From Opitutia bacterium Tous-C1TDCM (GTDB lineage: Bacteria; Verrucomicrobiota; Verrucomicrobiia; Opitutales; Opitutaceae): a stretch of DNA of 38,758 bases. Every line of letters starts with the position of its first letter. The stretch's first letter is position 1. A program made the position numbers and the translations under genes. The stretch covers positions 1-38,758 of the forward strand of contig NEUS01000026.1 in NCBI GenBank assembly GCA_002288455.1. The letters run 5' to 3'. Below, piece after piece: positions 14,658 to 23,994 of the stretch. The notes below the pieces were generated by a model that was given only the letters and a program-made list of their open reading frames with translations, did no database searches and was not told where the DNA came from.

Positions 14658-16265
14658 TTACTGGTTGCCGGCGGCGAGGGTGGCGCCGGCGACAGGCGTG
14701 TAGGTGAACGACTCGCCGGGGAGGGCCGGCGTGGTCGCGGGCGTTTTGCGGTGTTTCGTCGCCTGCTCGTAGGCGTAGGCGAGCGCGAAGAGCGTGGGCT
14801 CGGCGTAGGGCCGGCCGAGGAACTCGACGGCGATGGGGCCGTTTTCCTTCTTGGTGTAGCCGGCGGGAACGAGGACGGCGGGCAGGCCGGTGACGGAGCT
14901 GAACGGGTTGTCTTTTTCCGCCACGCGTTCGGCGAGGTGCGGCTCGGGCGGCAGCGACTTGAACGGATAGACGAGGGCGTCGAGGCGGTATTTGTCCATC
15001 AGATCGATGGCGGCCTGACGCAGCACTTCCTGCGTGTCGCGGCGGGCGAGGAAGTCGGGATGGTGCATGAGCGAACGGAATTCGCCGTAGGCCCGGACGA
15101 TGCTCGGTTTCACGAGGGCGCCGCCCTTGGCGATGAGCTCGTCCAGGTTGCGGATGGGCGCCTGGGGGCCCAGGCGGCGGAAGTAGAGATCGTAGGAGAA
15201 CTGGCCCTCGAAATAGTTGGTGCGCGTTTCCTCGAGCAGGGTGAAGAGGTTGAGGCCGGTGGAGACGGGTTCGATGATGACGGCGCCGGCGGCCTTCATG
15301 TCGGCGATGGCTTTCTCGACGAGGGCGAGACCTTCGGCGTGGGCGGGACCCTTGCGGAAGAGATCGCGGAAGACGCCGATGCGGGCGCCGCGGAGGGCGT
15401 CCTTTTTCAGGAACGAGGTGTACGACTTTTCCGGCGTGCGGCCGGGCGCCGTGATCGTGAGGAGATCCTCGGCGTCGAAGCCGGCGACGATGTCGGTGAC
15501 CACGGCGACATCGTAGACCGAGCGGGCCATGGGACCGCAGCGTTCCTGGGTGAACGACGTCATCGTCTGGCCCGTGCGCGGGATGAGACCGCGGGTGGGG
15601 GCGAGGCCGACGACGCTGTTGTTGGCGGTGGGATTGCGGATGGAGACGCCGGTTTCGCTGCCGAGGCCGACCTGGGCGAAGGCGGCGGCGAGGGCGGCGC
15701 CGGTGCCGCCGCTGGAACCGCCGGGCGTGAGCTCGGGGTTGTAGGGATTGAGGGTGCGGCCGAGGACGGTGCTTTGGTCGCCGCGTTTCGGGGAGCCGAA
15801 CCAGTCGCTCATGTTGACCTTGGCCAAAATGATGGCGCCGGCATCGCGCAGGCGTTTCACGACGGTGGCGTCGTGGAGCGGCTGCGAATCCTTCATCGGC
15901 AGGAAGCCGCAGCTGGTGGGCAGATCCTTGGTGTCGAAGAGATCCTTGAGGACGACGGGGACACCGTGCAGCGGGGAGCGCGGGCCCTTGGCCTTGCGCT
16001 CGGCGTCGAGGGCGCGGGCGAGCTCGAGGGCCTTGGGCTGGAGCGTAATGACGGAGTTGATACCGGGGCCGGCCTGGTCGTAGGCGGCGAGGCGGGCGAG
16101 GTAGAGCTGGACGAGTTTCTCCGAACTGAGGGCGCCGGCGTCCATGGCCGCGTTGATGTCGGCGAGGGTGGCGGTCTGGAGATCGAAGGTGGCGGCGCGG
16201 GCGGTGCCGCCGGCGAGGAGGCCGGCGACGGCGAGGGCGCGGAGCAGACGGGCGGGGGCGAGCAT
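14658..16265 (-). CDS. Exported amidase-signature enzyme 2
   Basis: 535 residues with a signal peptide (about 1-24, ending AGGTARAA). Catalytic triad visible: Lys107 (GVPVVLKDLFD), cis-Ser185 (TPGGSSGGTGAA) and nucleophile Ser208 (GSETGVSIRNPT). The shared string KAKGPRSPLHGVPVVLKDL makes it the closest paralogue of the 16273-17871 gene, so a local duplication is likely. The C-terminus carries the shared block ALAYAYEQATKHRKTP found in all three. Gaps are 7 bp on the upstream side and 20 bp on the downstream side, as expected in an operon. Substrate unknown; extracellular amide hydrolysis is the expected role. Confidence 0.92.
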   Translation of the reverse strand: MLAPARLLRALAVAGLLAGGTARAATFDLQTATLADINAAMDAGALSSEKLVQLYLARLAAYDQAGPGINSVITLQPKALELARALDAERKAKGPRSPLHGVPVVLKDLFDTKDLPTSCGFLPMKDSQPLHDATVVKRLRDAGAIILAKVNMSDWFGSPKRGDQSTVLGRTLNPYNPELTPGGSSGGTGAALAAAFAQVGLGSETGVSIRNPTANNSVVGLAPTRGLIPRTGQTMTSFTQERCGPMARSVYDVAVVTDIVAGFDAEDLLTITAPGRTPEKSYTSFLKKDALRGARIGVFRDLFRKGPAHAEGLALVEKAIADMKAAGAVIIEPVSTGLNLFTLLEETRTNYFEGQFSYDLYFRRLGPQAPIRNLDELIAKGGALVKPSIVRAYGEFRSLMHHPDFLARRDTQEVLRQAAIDLMDKYRLDALVYPFKSLPPEPHLAERVAEKDNPFSSVTGLPAVLVPAGYTKKENGPIAVEFLGRPYAEPTLFALAYAYEQATKHRKTPATTPALPGESFTYTPVAGATLAAGNQ

Positions 16266-16272
16266 GGCGGGA

Positions 16273-17871
16273 TCAGTAGGTGAATTTCTCGCCGGGGAGG
16301 GAGGGCGTGGTGGCGGGCGATTTGCGGTGCTTCGTCGCCTGCTCGTAGGCGTAGGCGAGTTTCAGGATCGCGAGGTCGGAGTGCATTTTCCCGAGGAACT
16401 GGATCGCGATCGGGAAGTTCTTCGCCGGGGTGTAGCCGCCGGGGACGACGACGGCGGGGAGGCCGGTCGTGGAAGTGAGGTTGTTGACGCCGGGGCGTTC
16501 GCCGTAGCTGCCGCCGCGGCGGGCGGCGGAGGGATCGCGGCCGGTGTCGCGGACGGGGATCGTCAACGTGAAGGGCTGGACGAAGCCATCGAGTTTGAAG
16601 CGGTCCTGCAGTTCGGCGATGAGGTCGATGTACATTTTGCGCGCGGCGTAGCGGGCGAGGTAGTCGGCGCTCCGGTCCGGCGGCGGCAGCGTGCCGGCGG
16701 TGATCATGGAGCTGCCGAATTTTTCTTTGCCGACCTGGGCGACCATCTCGGCGGTGGTCTTGTACTTGGCGGCGGCGCCGAGGCGGGCGAGGTAGGCGTC
16801 GGTGAAGGCGAACTTTTCGTATTCCGCCGTGCGGCCGCGGCCCTGGCTGGTGTCGATGGCGATGTTGGGATTGCCGGTGAGGATGGGGTCGACGACATAG
16901 GCGCCGGCGGCGCGGAGATCGGCGACGGCTTTCTCGAAGATGGCGCGGGGCTCGTCGAACTCGGGGCCGGCGGGAATCATCTCGCGCAGCACGCCGAGGC
17001 GTTTGCCCTTGAGGGACGCGCCCTTGAGTTCCTTGGCCCAGTCGGATTGCGGGAAGTGGCCCATCGGGCTGAACGTCGTGAAGTCTTCGGCATCCCAGCC
17101 GGAGATGACGGAGAAGAGGGAAGCGACATCGTAGACACTGCGGGCCATGGGGCCGGGGCGATCCTGGGTGGCGCCGCGGGGGACGATGCCGGAGCGGCTG
17201 ACCATGCCGTAGGAGCCGACCATGCCGACGACGCTGCAGTTGGAAGACGGACTCTGGACGGAGACGCTGGTGTCGGTGCCGATGGCGAGGGTGGCGAACC
17301 ACGCGGCCATCGCGACGCCGGAGCCGTTGCTGGAGCCGCCGGGGGAGAGCTCGAGGTTGTACGGGTTGAGACTCTCGCCGATCGGGTGCGTATCTTCGAA
17401 TCCGATACCGAACCAATTGGTGGTCGAAACCTTCGCGAGGATGATGGCGCCGGCGGCGCGCATGCGGGCGACGATGGCGGAATCGCGGGGCGGCACGGGG
17501 GCGCCGAAGGGCACGAAACCGGCGGTGGTCGGGAGGCCGGCGACGTCGATGAGATCCTTGAGCACGACGGGCACGCCGTGGAGAGGGGAGCGCGGGCCTT
17601 TGGCTTTGCGTTCGGCGTCGAGGGCGCGGGCCTCGTCGAGGGCCTTGGGATTGAGGGTGATGACGGAGTTCACCTTGGGGCCGGCCTTGTCGTAGGCCTC
17701 GATGCGCTTGAGGTAGAGCCCGAGCAATTTCTCGGAGGTAAGGGCGCCGGCGTCGAAGGCGTCGTTGATGTCGGCGACGGTGGCGGTCGCGAGGTCGAAG
17801 GATTTCGGGGCGGCGGCGAGCGGGGCGAGCGAGAGCACGGCGGCCGCGGCGAGGAGGCGGAAGGAGAGCAT
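16273..17871 (-). CDS. Exported amidase-signature enzyme 3
   Basis: 532 residues from ATG 17871, which starts a signal peptide (MLSFRLLAAAAVLSLAPLAA). An upstream in-frame start (17913) would add 14 residues that overlap a hairpin, so it is not favoured. Triad: Lys105 (VPVVLKDLID), cis-Ser181 (SPGGSSNGSG) and nucleophile Ser204 (GTDTSVSVQSPS). Asn182 replaces the usual Gly in the first signature loop. It is first in the amidase series, 100 bp after the TonB-dependent receptor, with two hairpins in that gap, so it is transcribed either by read-through or from its own promoter. The expected role is extracytoplasmic amide hydrolysis linked to uptake through the receptor. Confidence 0.9.
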   Translation of the reverse strand: MLSFRLLAAAAVLSLAPLAAAPKSFDLATATVADINDAFDAGALTSEKLLGLYLKRIEAYDKAGPKVNSVITLNPKALDEARALDAERKAKGPRSPLHGVPVVLKDLIDVAGLPTTAGFVPFGAPVPPRDSAIVARMRAAGAIILAKVSTTNWFGIGFEDTHPIGESLNPYNLELSPGGSSNGSGVAMAAWFATLAIGTDTSVSVQSPSSNCSVVGMVGSYGMVSRSGIVPRGATQDRPGPMARSVYDVASLFSVISGWDAEDFTTFSPMGHFPQSDWAKELKGASLKGKRLGVLREMIPAGPEFDEPRAIFEKAVADLRAAGAYVVDPILTGNPNIAIDTSQGRGRTAEYEKFAFTDAYLARLGAAAKYKTTAEMVAQVGKEKFGSSMITAGTLPPPDRSADYLARYAARKMYIDLIAELQDRFKLDGFVQPFTLTIPVRDTGRDPSAARRGGSYGERPGVNNLTSTTGLPAVVVPGGYTPAKNFPIAIQFLGKMHSDLAILKLAYAYEQATKHRKSPATTPSLPGEKFTY

Positions 17872-17904
17872 GGGGGAGGAATTGAAAACCGGAGGGAGCG
17901 AGGA

Positions 17905-17926
17905 CCCGGGCACAACCGTGCCCGGG
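17905..17926. terminator. Hairpin CCCGGGCAC/GTGCCCGGG in the receptor-amidase gap
   Basis: A perfect 9-bp stem (17905-17913 and 17918-17926) with a 4-base loop. There is no T-tract directly after it on the minus strand, so it may stabilise an mRNA end or attenuate amidase transcription rather than terminate. Confidence 0.45.
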
Positions 17927-17932
17927 CGGGTG

Positions 17933-17965
17933 AAAACTAAAACGGCCGCGCGCCAGGCGCGGCCG
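17933..17965 (-). terminator. Terminator after the TonB-dependent receptor
   Basis: CGGCCGCGC (17943-17951) pairs with GCGCGGCCG (17957-17965) over a 5-base loop. On the minus strand it is followed by TTTTAGTTTTC. It begins 7 bases after the receptor stop. The interrupted T-tract suggests partial read-through into the amidase genes. Confidence 0.75.
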
Positions 17966-17971
17966 GGGGGA

Positions 17972-20701
17972 TCAGAAGTTGCGGCGGAGCGTGACCTGCC
18001 AGCGCCGGCCGGGCATGGCCTGGGCGAGGGCGTCGCCGAGGGTGTCGCCGGTGCGCGGCTTGAAGTAGCGCTCGTCGAGGGCGTTGAAGAGATCGAGTTT
18101 CACCGACCACTTCGAAGTGCCGTAGAAGACGTTGGCGTTGTAGGTCGTGTTGCGCGGGAGGCGCACGATGCCGAGGCGGCCGGTGTTGACGGCGGAGAGG
18201 TAGTTGCTGCTGAAGGTGAATCCGAGACCGCTGCGCAGGGTGTAGCCGGCGGTGACGGCGGCCTGCACCTCGGGATTGCCGCCCTTGAGTTTGAAGGCGT
18301 CGACGCCTTCGGGCAGCGTGACGCGGCTGCGGCCGCCGTAGAGGAAGGCCTCGGCCGGGTAGATCACCTTGCCGCTGGCATCGACGACATCCTTGAAACC
18401 GAGGGTGCGGGCGTCGACGAGCAGGGTGCCGCCGGAGTTCGGCGCGAATTCGGTTTCCTGGGACAGGGCGTAGGCGGTGACGAAGAACTGTTTCGTCGGG
18501 ACCCACTTCACTTCGAATTCGGCGCCGGTGGTCTTGGTGGAACTGGCGAAGGCGGAGGCGGTGGCGGCGGCGGCGGCGGGATCCTCGTCGGGGGACTGGA
18601 GAATGATGCGGGTCTGTTCGTACACGGAGCCGGTGAGGAAGACGGTGTTTTTGAAGAGGCTCGACTTGACGCCGGCCTCCTTGAGTTCGGCGCTGCCGAT
18701 ATGGCCGGCGGCGATGATGTTGTTGGCGATCCGGTTGTCGCTGCCGTCGAGCGCGAGGCTGGAGCGCGCGATCGTGAAGTAGGGCCGCACATTGAAGGGC
18801 AGTTGGTGCGAGAGGCTGGCGCTCCAGGAGACGCCGTCGTCGGAGCCTTCGGCGGTGGTGCCGGCGGTGACCTGGCGGAGCGGATTGGCGTTGGACGTGC
18901 CGGTGCCGCCGATGGCCCAGACGCCGCCGTAATTCCAGTTCTTGGCCTTGGAGACATCGTAGCGGCCGCCGACGATGAGGTTGGTTTTGCGGGCGAGATC
19001 GACGTCGAACATCAGGCCGGCGCCGGACTCGGTGAACGCGGTGCGGCCGTGGGAGGTGAAGGGGAAGCTGTCGTCGCTGGCGGGATCCTCGTTTTCGAAC
19101 GGATTGGCGAAGGTGGTGTTGGGCGTCATGCCGCCGCGTTCGTCGACCCACGTGGGGGCCATGGCATCGCTGCGGTGGGTGCCGTAGTCGCCGCCGCTGC
19201 TCTTGGTGTTGGCGCGGGTGTAGCGGAAGTTGACGGAGGCGAGGCTGTTGACGGTGACCCAATCGGGCAGTTGGGAGAAACGCTTCACGACGGTGAATTT
19301 GTTTTCCCAGAGCAGCACATCGTTCTTCGGGCTGAACGGCTGGTTGGAGATCTTGTATTGGTCCATGCTGTCGAAGAACACCTGGTTCTTGTAGGTGAAG
19401 TCCGGGTTGCGGTCGTTGATCAGGTCGAAGTAGCCGGTGACGAGTTCGGCGCGGAGATTGCGTTCGAAGGCGGCGGAGCGGCGCATGTCGAGTTGGTCGT
19501 AGCCGACGGTGGTCGGATCGAGGACCATGCCGATCGGGACCTGGGCGGTGCCGGCGGGGCGCGGGCCGCCGGCGCCCTGGGCGCGGAGGAGGCCGGTCGG
19601 ATCCTTGGCGGGATTCGCGACGAGGTAATTGTACATGTTGAGCGGGATGCCGGAGATCTTGGGAAACTGGTCGACCGGGAGCGGGCGGCCGGCGGCGTCG
19701 CGGGGCCAGGCGAAGGTCTGGATCAGCGGCAGGTTGTTGGCGCCGATGGCGCCGGAGACGGGCGAGGCGCGGAACATCTCGCGGATGCCGATGACGCCGC
19801 TGCCGTTGAGATCGAGGTTCACGAGCGCCGAACCGCGGATGTAGCGGCCGGTGTCGACGAGGTCCTGGGTGAAGCGGCCGGTGAGGGCGCCGGCGGTGCG
19901 GGAAACCTGGTAGGAAATGCCGGCTTCCATGCGCATTTTGCCGACCGCATCCTCGAGACTGATCGAGGCTTGGCCGATTTCCTGTTCGATCGGCACGCCC
20001 TTGGCGAAGGATTCGGAATCCTCCTTGAGGGCGTAGATATAGTAGCCGCCCTTGCGGCCGGCGACCTCGATGGGGCCGCCGACGCCGAAGGAGGCTTCGT
20101 TGCGTTTGTAGGAGCCGACGATGGCCTGCATGAAGCCCTCGGGCACGACGAGGTACTTGCCGTTCCGGGCGCGGCCGGATTTCGGGGTGGCGTTGGTGTA
20201 GCCGCCGATTTTGCCCATGCCGAAGATCGGGGAGGGCGGGCCCTTCACGACCTCGATGCTGTCCATGGCGGCGAGCACGCTGCGGGCGTTGCCCTGGAGG
20301 GAGAGCCGGCGCATGCCGCGGAAGTAGGTATCCGCGGGAACATTACGCACGTCGATGCCGCCCTGGATGCCGAAGCGCGTGGTGGTGAAGACGCCGGGCA
20401 CGACGCGGGCGAGATCCTCGACCGCGGAGAGCGAGAAGCGCTCGATGGTCTCGCCGCTGATGAGCGAGGAGGAGCGGGGCGTTTCCAGCAGCGTTTTGCT
20501 GAAGCCGAAGGAGCTCTCCACCGGCTGGGCCGGGAGGAGGTAGTTGGGATCGTCGTTCTTCTCGGAAGTGACGAACTTCTCGAGGGTGACGATGGATTCG
20601 GAAGCGGTTTTCTCGGCCGGGGGTTGCGGCGCCTGCGCCAGCAACTGGCTCGCAGGGAAGATTACCGAGGCGTAGACCGACGCGCGGACAAGTTTCAACA
20701 T
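17972..20701 (-). CDS. TonB-dependent outer-membrane receptor
   Basis: 909 residues from ATG 20701; the signal peptide is about residues 1-23 (ASVIFPASQLLAQAP). A plug domain occupies about residues 60-210 (SAVEDLARVVPGVFTTTRFG, IDVRNVPADTYFRGMRRLSL, SIEVVKGPPSPIFG). A long beta-barrel follows and the last residues, VTLRRNF, end in Phe as outer-membrane barrels do. An early segment, SIVTLEKFVTSEK, sits where a TonB box is expected. Receptors of this type import siderophores, glycans or peptides with TonB energy. The three exported amidases that follow on the same strand suggest an amide-containing ligand, which is inference. The barrel has an embedded EF-hand-like LDLNGSG string. Upstream lies an operator-like palindrome (20858-20873). 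Confidence 0.92.
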   Translation of the reverse strand: MLKLVRASVYASVIFPASQLLAQAPQPPAEKTASESIVTLEKFVTSEKNDDPNYLLPAQPVESSFGFSKTLLETPRSSSLISGETIERFSLSAVEDLARVVPGVFTTTRFGIQGGIDVRNVPADTYFRGMRRLSLQGNARSVLAAMDSIEVVKGPPSPIFGMGKIGGYTNATPKSGRARNGKYLVVPEGFMQAIVGSYKRNEASFGVGGPIEVAGRKGGYYIYALKEDSESFAKGVPIEQEIGQASISLEDAVGKMRMEAGISYQVSRTAGALTGRFTQDLVDTGRYIRGSALVNLDLNGSGVIGIREMFRASPVSGAIGANNLPLIQTFAWPRDAAGRPLPVDQFPKISGIPLNMYNYLVANPAKDPTGLLRAQGAGGPRPAGTAQVPIGMVLDPTTVGYDQLDMRRSAAFERNLRAELVTGYFDLINDRNPDFTYKNQVFFDSMDQYKISNQPFSPKNDVLLWENKFTVVKRFSQLPDWVTVNSLASVNFRYTRANTKSSGGDYGTHRSDAMAPTWVDERGGMTPNTTFANPFENEDPASDDSFPFTSHGRTAFTESGAGLMFDVDLARKTNLIVGGRYDVSKAKNWNYGGVWAIGGTGTSNANPLRQVTAGTTAEGSDDGVSWSASLSHQLPFNVRPYFTIARSSLALDGSDNRIANNIIAAGHIGSAELKEAGVKSSLFKNTVFLTGSVYEQTRIILQSPDEDPAAAAATASAFASSTKTTGAEFEVKWVPTKQFFVTAYALSQETEFAPNSGGTLLVDARTLGFKDVVDASGKVIYPAEAFLYGGRSRVTLPEGVDAFKLKGGNPEVQAAVTAGYTLRSGLGFTFSSNYLSAVNTGRLGIVRLPRNTTYNANVFYGTSKWSVKLDLFNALDERYFKPRTGDTLGDALAQAMPGRRWQVTLRRNF

Positions 20702-21108
20702 AGCGGGAATGAGTTCACGGTTGTGGGAAGAACGGACGACGGACGGCGCCGGACTCAGCACGGCCGGTGCCACGGCCCGGCGGAGAGTTTTGCTATTCGA
20801 TCTTTTCCTGCGGCGGGAAAGACCCAGCAATCCGGCGCATCGCGGCCGGGGGTCCAGGTAAGCGAGTGCTTACTTGCCGCTCCGCGCCCGCGGGCGCCGG
20901 GGGCGGCGGTTCGGTCGAACCCGGGCGTGAGGGAGTGCCGGGCCGGGGAAGCCCGGAAAACGCGGTCTCCGCCTCCGCAGGGTGGCCGCGAGCGGAGGGA
21001 GCCGTGCCTGCGCCCGGAATCCCGCGATTCGCGGGGGCTCGCAGCCGCGGCCTCGGCGCTGTCCAGAGGTGCCGCAACTGCCGGCGCCCGACCGCACGAG
21101 CCTTGGGC
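20702..21108. other. Gene-free 407 bp upstream of the receptor
   Basis: This lies between the receptor start and the end of the SIS-domain gene. No supported gene on either strand. It holds the perfect palindrome at 20858-20873; I see no convincing -35/-10 pair, riboswitch or terminator. The stretch 20881-21108 is GC-rich and featureless to my reading. Confidence 0.6.
20858..20873. promoter_or_regulatory. Operator-like perfect palindrome GTAAGC-gagt-GCTTAC
   Basis: A perfect 6-4-6 dyad 157 bases upstream of the receptor start. The GTAAGC half-site with a short spacer is the usual look of a TetR/AcrR-family operator. A related imperfect site lies at 12687-12702. It may control the receptor and amidase genes; the regulator is not in the window. 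Confidence 0.4.
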
Positions 21109-21666
21109 TCAGTCGAAGGCGGCGTCGATGCGGGCGCAGAAGTGGTGGATCAAAAAGAGGTGCGCTTCCTGGGCGGCGGCGCCGCTCTCCCCGGGCATGA
21201 TCAGGTCGACGGTGGCGAGGCCCTTGGCTTGGCCGCCGCCGCGGCCGAGGAAGGCGAGGCTCTCGAGGCCGAGGCGGCGCGCGGCGGCGAGGGCGGCGAG
21301 GATGTTGGCGGAGTTGCCGCTCGAGGTGAGGACCACGAGGACGTCGCCGGGCCGGGCGAGGCCTTCGACTTGGCGGGCGAAGACGGCGTCGTAGCCGTAG
21401 TCGTTGCCGATGCACGAAAGGAGTGATCCGTCCGAAGAGAGCGCGACGGCCGGAAGGGAGCGGCGGTTTTTCGCGTAGCGGCCGACGAGTTCGGTGGCGA
21501 AGTGGGCGGCCTCGGCCGCGCTGCCGCCGTTGCCGCAGATGAGGAGTTTGCCGCCGCGGCGGAGGGTCGCGAGCAGGAGTTCGCCGGCACGGTCGATCTC
21601 GGCGCGGAGCGACGGCAGGGCCTGCAGGGTGCGGACGGTTTCGGTCAGGGCGGCGTCGAAGGTCAT
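21109..21666 (-). CDS. gmhA: SIS-domain phosphoheptose isomerase
   Basis: 185 residues from ATG 21666; the frame continues upstream to 22050 only as a shadow of recF. One SIS domain: [20 protein letters not shown] (sugar-phosphate loop), [16 protein letters not shown] (second phosphate-binding loop), [20 protein letters not shown], and [16 protein letters not shown] near the end, where GmhA has its metal- and substrate-binding residues. The length and order match sedoheptulose-7-phosphate isomerase, the first step of ADP-heptose synthesis for LPS. DiaA-type SIS proteins look similar, but the C-terminal E-x2-H...HH pattern favours GmhA. It is divergent from recF with a 106-bp gap. Confidence 0.85.
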   Translation of the reverse strand: MTFDAALTETVRTLQALPSLRAEIDRAGELLLATLRRGGKLLICGNGGSAAEAAHFATELVGRYAKNRRSLPAVALSSDGSLLSCIGNDYGYDAVFARQVEGLARPGDVLVVLTSSGNSANILAALAAARRLGLESLAFLGRGGGQAKGLATVDLIMPGESGAAAQEAHLFLIHHFCARIDAAFD

Positions 21667-21772
21667 CGGGAGAAAGACGAAGGAGGCAGAAAACGGCGGA
21701 AAAACGGAGCGATATTTTCGGGCGCGGATTTGGGGCTTTCGCCCGGGGCGGGCTTCGGCCCAACTCCGCGGG

Positions 21773-22861
21773 ATGCGTCTCCGCCAACTCACCGTGCGAC
21801 ATTTTCGCAACGTGGGTCTGGCCGTGCTCGCGTGCCGGGGGCGGCAGCAATTCTTGGTCGGGCGGAACGGGCAGGGGAAAACCAATTTGCTGGAGGCCGC
21901 GGGATTTTTGACGGCGCTGCGGTCGTTCCGCACGACGGACAACAAAGTGCTCGTCGGCCACGGGCACGATTGCGCGGCGATCGTGGCGGAGCTGGACCAC
22001 GAGGAGCGCAAGGAAACGAAGGTGACCATCAAGCTGCGGTCCGACGGCAAGGAACTGTGGTGCGACCAGGAGCGCGTGACGAAGCTGGGGGATTATCTCG
22101 GGCGGTTTCCGACGGTGGTGTTTTCCTCGCAGGATCTGCAGCTCGTGCGCGGGGCGCCGTCGCTGCGGCGGCGTTGGCTCGACCTGACGCTGGCGGCGAT
22201 GGACGCGGGGTATCTGCGCGCGTTGCAGACTTACACGAAGGCGTTGGCGGCGCGGAACGCGTTGCTCAAGTCGGGCCGCGGGACGCCGGCGGAGCTCGAT
22301 GCGTTCGAGCAGATTCTCGCGCCGGCGGCGGCGACGTTGATCGCGTTGCGCGCGGCGGGGGTGGCGGAGCTGGGGGCGACGATGGGCGCGGCTTACGCGC
22401 AGGTGAGCGGCGAGGCGGAGAGCGCGAGCCTGGCTTATGAGCCGGATTTCGCGGAGCCGTCGGCGGAGGCGCTGTTGGCGCGGTTGGAAGCGGGGCGGGC
22501 GCGGGATGCGCAGTTCCGCACGACGCTGGTCGGGCCGCACCGGGACGATTTGCAATTCCGCGTGAAGGGCACGGCGGCGCGGGATTTTGCGTCGGAGGGC
22601 CAGCAGCGATCGGCGGTGCTGGCGTTGCGTTTGGCGCAGGCGGCTTGGTTCCGGGCGCGCAGCGGGGTGCGGCCGGTGTTGTTGGCGGACGACGTGCTGG
22701 GCGAATTGGATCCGGGGCGGCGCGCGCGGTTTTGGGCGGCGATCGATCCGGAGTCGCAGGTGATCGCGACGGGCACGCATTTGCCGGAAGCGGATCTGGG
22801 CGTGTGGCAGATTTTCGACGTGAGCGAAGGGACCGTGGCGGAACGGGAGCCGGCCCAATGA
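21773..22861 (+). CDS. recF: DNA replication and repair protein RecF
   Basis: 362 residues from ATG 21773; the typical RecF opening [14 protein letters not shown] fixes the start. Walker A is [16 protein letters not shown] (residues 28-43). [22 protein letters not shown] is a hallmark of RecF, the ABC signature is [16 protein letters not shown], and Walker B/D-loop is [13 protein letters not shown]. The protein binds ssDNA-dsDNA junctions and helps load RecA at gaps. It is not next to dnaA/dnaN/gyrB here. Its stop overlaps the start of the exporter gene (ATGA at 22858-22861), so the two are co-translated although functionally unrelated. Confidence 0.95.
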   Translation: MRLRQLTVRHFRNVGLAVLACRGRQQFLVGRNGQGKTNLLEAAGFLTALRSFRTTDNKVLVGHGHDCAAIVAELDHEERKETKVTIKLRSDGKELWCDQERVTKLGDYLGRFPTVVFSSQDLQLVRGAPSLRRRWLDLTLAAMDAGYLRALQTYTKALAARNALLKSGRGTPAELDAFEQILAPAAATLIALRAAGVAELGATMGAAYAQVSGEAESASLAYEPDFAEPSAEALLARLEAGRARDAQFRTTLVGPHRDDLQFRVKGTAARDFASEGQQRSAVLALRLAQAAWFRARSGVRPVLLADDVLGELDPGRRARFWAAIDPESQVIATGTHLPEADLGVWQIFDVSEGTVAEREPAQ

Positions 22862-23589
22862 CCTTGGAACCGTGGCAATGGGCGGTGGCGGTGCTGGCCG
22901 CGCTGGTCGTGGGCGTTTCCAAATCGGGCATCGGCGGGCTGGGCATTCTGGCGGTCGTGCTGTTTGCGCAGATCATGCCGGCGAAGCAGGCGACGGGCGT
23001 GGTGCTGCCGTTGCTGTGTTTCGGGGACTTGGTGGGGGCGACGGTTTACCGGAAGCACGCGAAGTGGGCGCACCTGTGGCGGCTGTTTCCGTGGACGGCG
23101 GCGGGGGTGATCATCGGTTGGCTGGCGCTGGACCGGATCGACGAGCGGCAATCGCGGCTGCTGATCGGCGGCATCGTGGTGGCGCTGGTGGCGATGCAAG
23201 TGGCGCGGCGGAAGGCGGCGGGTCACGAGACGGAGCACGGGGCGTGGTTCGCGCCGACGATCGGCGTACTGGCGGGATTCACGACGCTGGTGGCGAACGC
23301 GGCGGGGCCGCTGATGGTGGTCTATCTGTTGGCGATGCGGTTGCCGAAGATGGATTGGGTGGGCACGAGCGCGGTGTATTTCCTCATCCTCAATCTGTTC
23401 AAGGTGCCGTTTATGGTGGAGCTGGGGCTGATCAACCGGACGAGCTTTGCGTTCAATCTGTGGCTGGCGCCGATCGTTTTGGCGGGGGCGTATTTCGGGC
23501 GGAAGCTGGTGACGAAGATCGACCAGCGGACCTTCGAGAACATCGCGCTGGGGCTGAGTTTGTTGGCGGGGGTGAAGCTGATGTTTTGA
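22858..23589 (+). CDS. TauE/SafE (TSUP) family anion exporter
   Basis: 243 residues with about seven or eight membrane segments and no signal peptide. The family hallmark [20 protein letters not shown] lies in the first helix pair; the second repeat has [22 protein letters not shown]. Members carry sulfite, sulfoacetate, taurine-derived or other organic anions; the substrate cannot be predicted. It starts within the recF stop codon (ATGA), indicating coupling to recF. Confidence 0.9.
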   Translation: MTLEPWQWAVAVLAALVVGVSKSGIGGLGILAVVLFAQIMPAKQATGVVLPLLCFGDLVGATVYRKHAKWAHLWRLFPWTAAGVIIGWLALDRIDERQSRLLIGGIVVALVAMQVARRKAAGHETEHGAWFAPTIGVLAGFTTLVANAAGPLMVVYLLAMRLPKMDWVGTSAVYFLILNLFKVPFMVELGLINRTSFAFNLWLAPIVLAGAYFGRKLVTKIDQRTFENIALGLSLLAGVKLMF

Positions 23590-23994
23590 AAGAACCAAAG
23601 GACCAAAGGACTGAGGGACTATGGGACTGGGGGCGGTGGGCGGGAAATCGGAGATGCCGGAAAGACAGGAAGGGCAGGGAGGGAACACTGATGGATTTCG
23701 CCAAGGGGCGAAATCTTGGGGTGCGGGCTGCGGCAATGGGCCGCAGTGGTTGGGTGGGGCGCCGCCAGGGCGGCGGGGGGAGGGTGCGGAAAGGCGAAAG
23801 GCGGAAGGGAATTACGAATTGGGAATTACGAATTACGAAGGACGGAGGGACGGGGACGGAGGACGATTGGCAGATTGCGGATCGCGGATTGCTGATTTTT
23901 TGGGGCGGGGAATATCCCGGGCTGAAGCGCCGGGCTACGGGAGGGCTGCGCGTGGGGTTGCGCGGGGCGGGGCGGGGTGATTGGGTCCGCGGCG
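23590..23994. other. Gene-free 405 bp with word repeats and three hairpins
   Basis: Starts with ACCAAAGGACCAAAGGACTG-type iterations. Perfect or near-perfect hairpins follow: GATTTCGCC/GGCGAAATC (23694-23702, 23707-23715), CTGCGGC/GCCGCAG (23728-23734, 23740-23746) and CGCCGCC/GGCGGCG (about 23760-23775). Then come AATTACGAATT iterations (about 23811-23838) and GCGGATTGC-type words. No gene is supported. The pattern is that of decaying intergenic repeats. Confidence 0.7.

Noticed and set aside
14658..17871. Frameshifted single long amidase instead of separate genes
   Set aside because: Each of the genes has its own signal peptide, full triad and stop, so they are true tandem paralogues.
17765..21394. 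A 1209-codon plus-strand open frame opposite the TonB-dependent receptor
   Set aside because: Gly/Ala/Glu/Asp-biased translation without domains; it is the antisense shadow of the receptor and its neighbours in GC-rich DNA.
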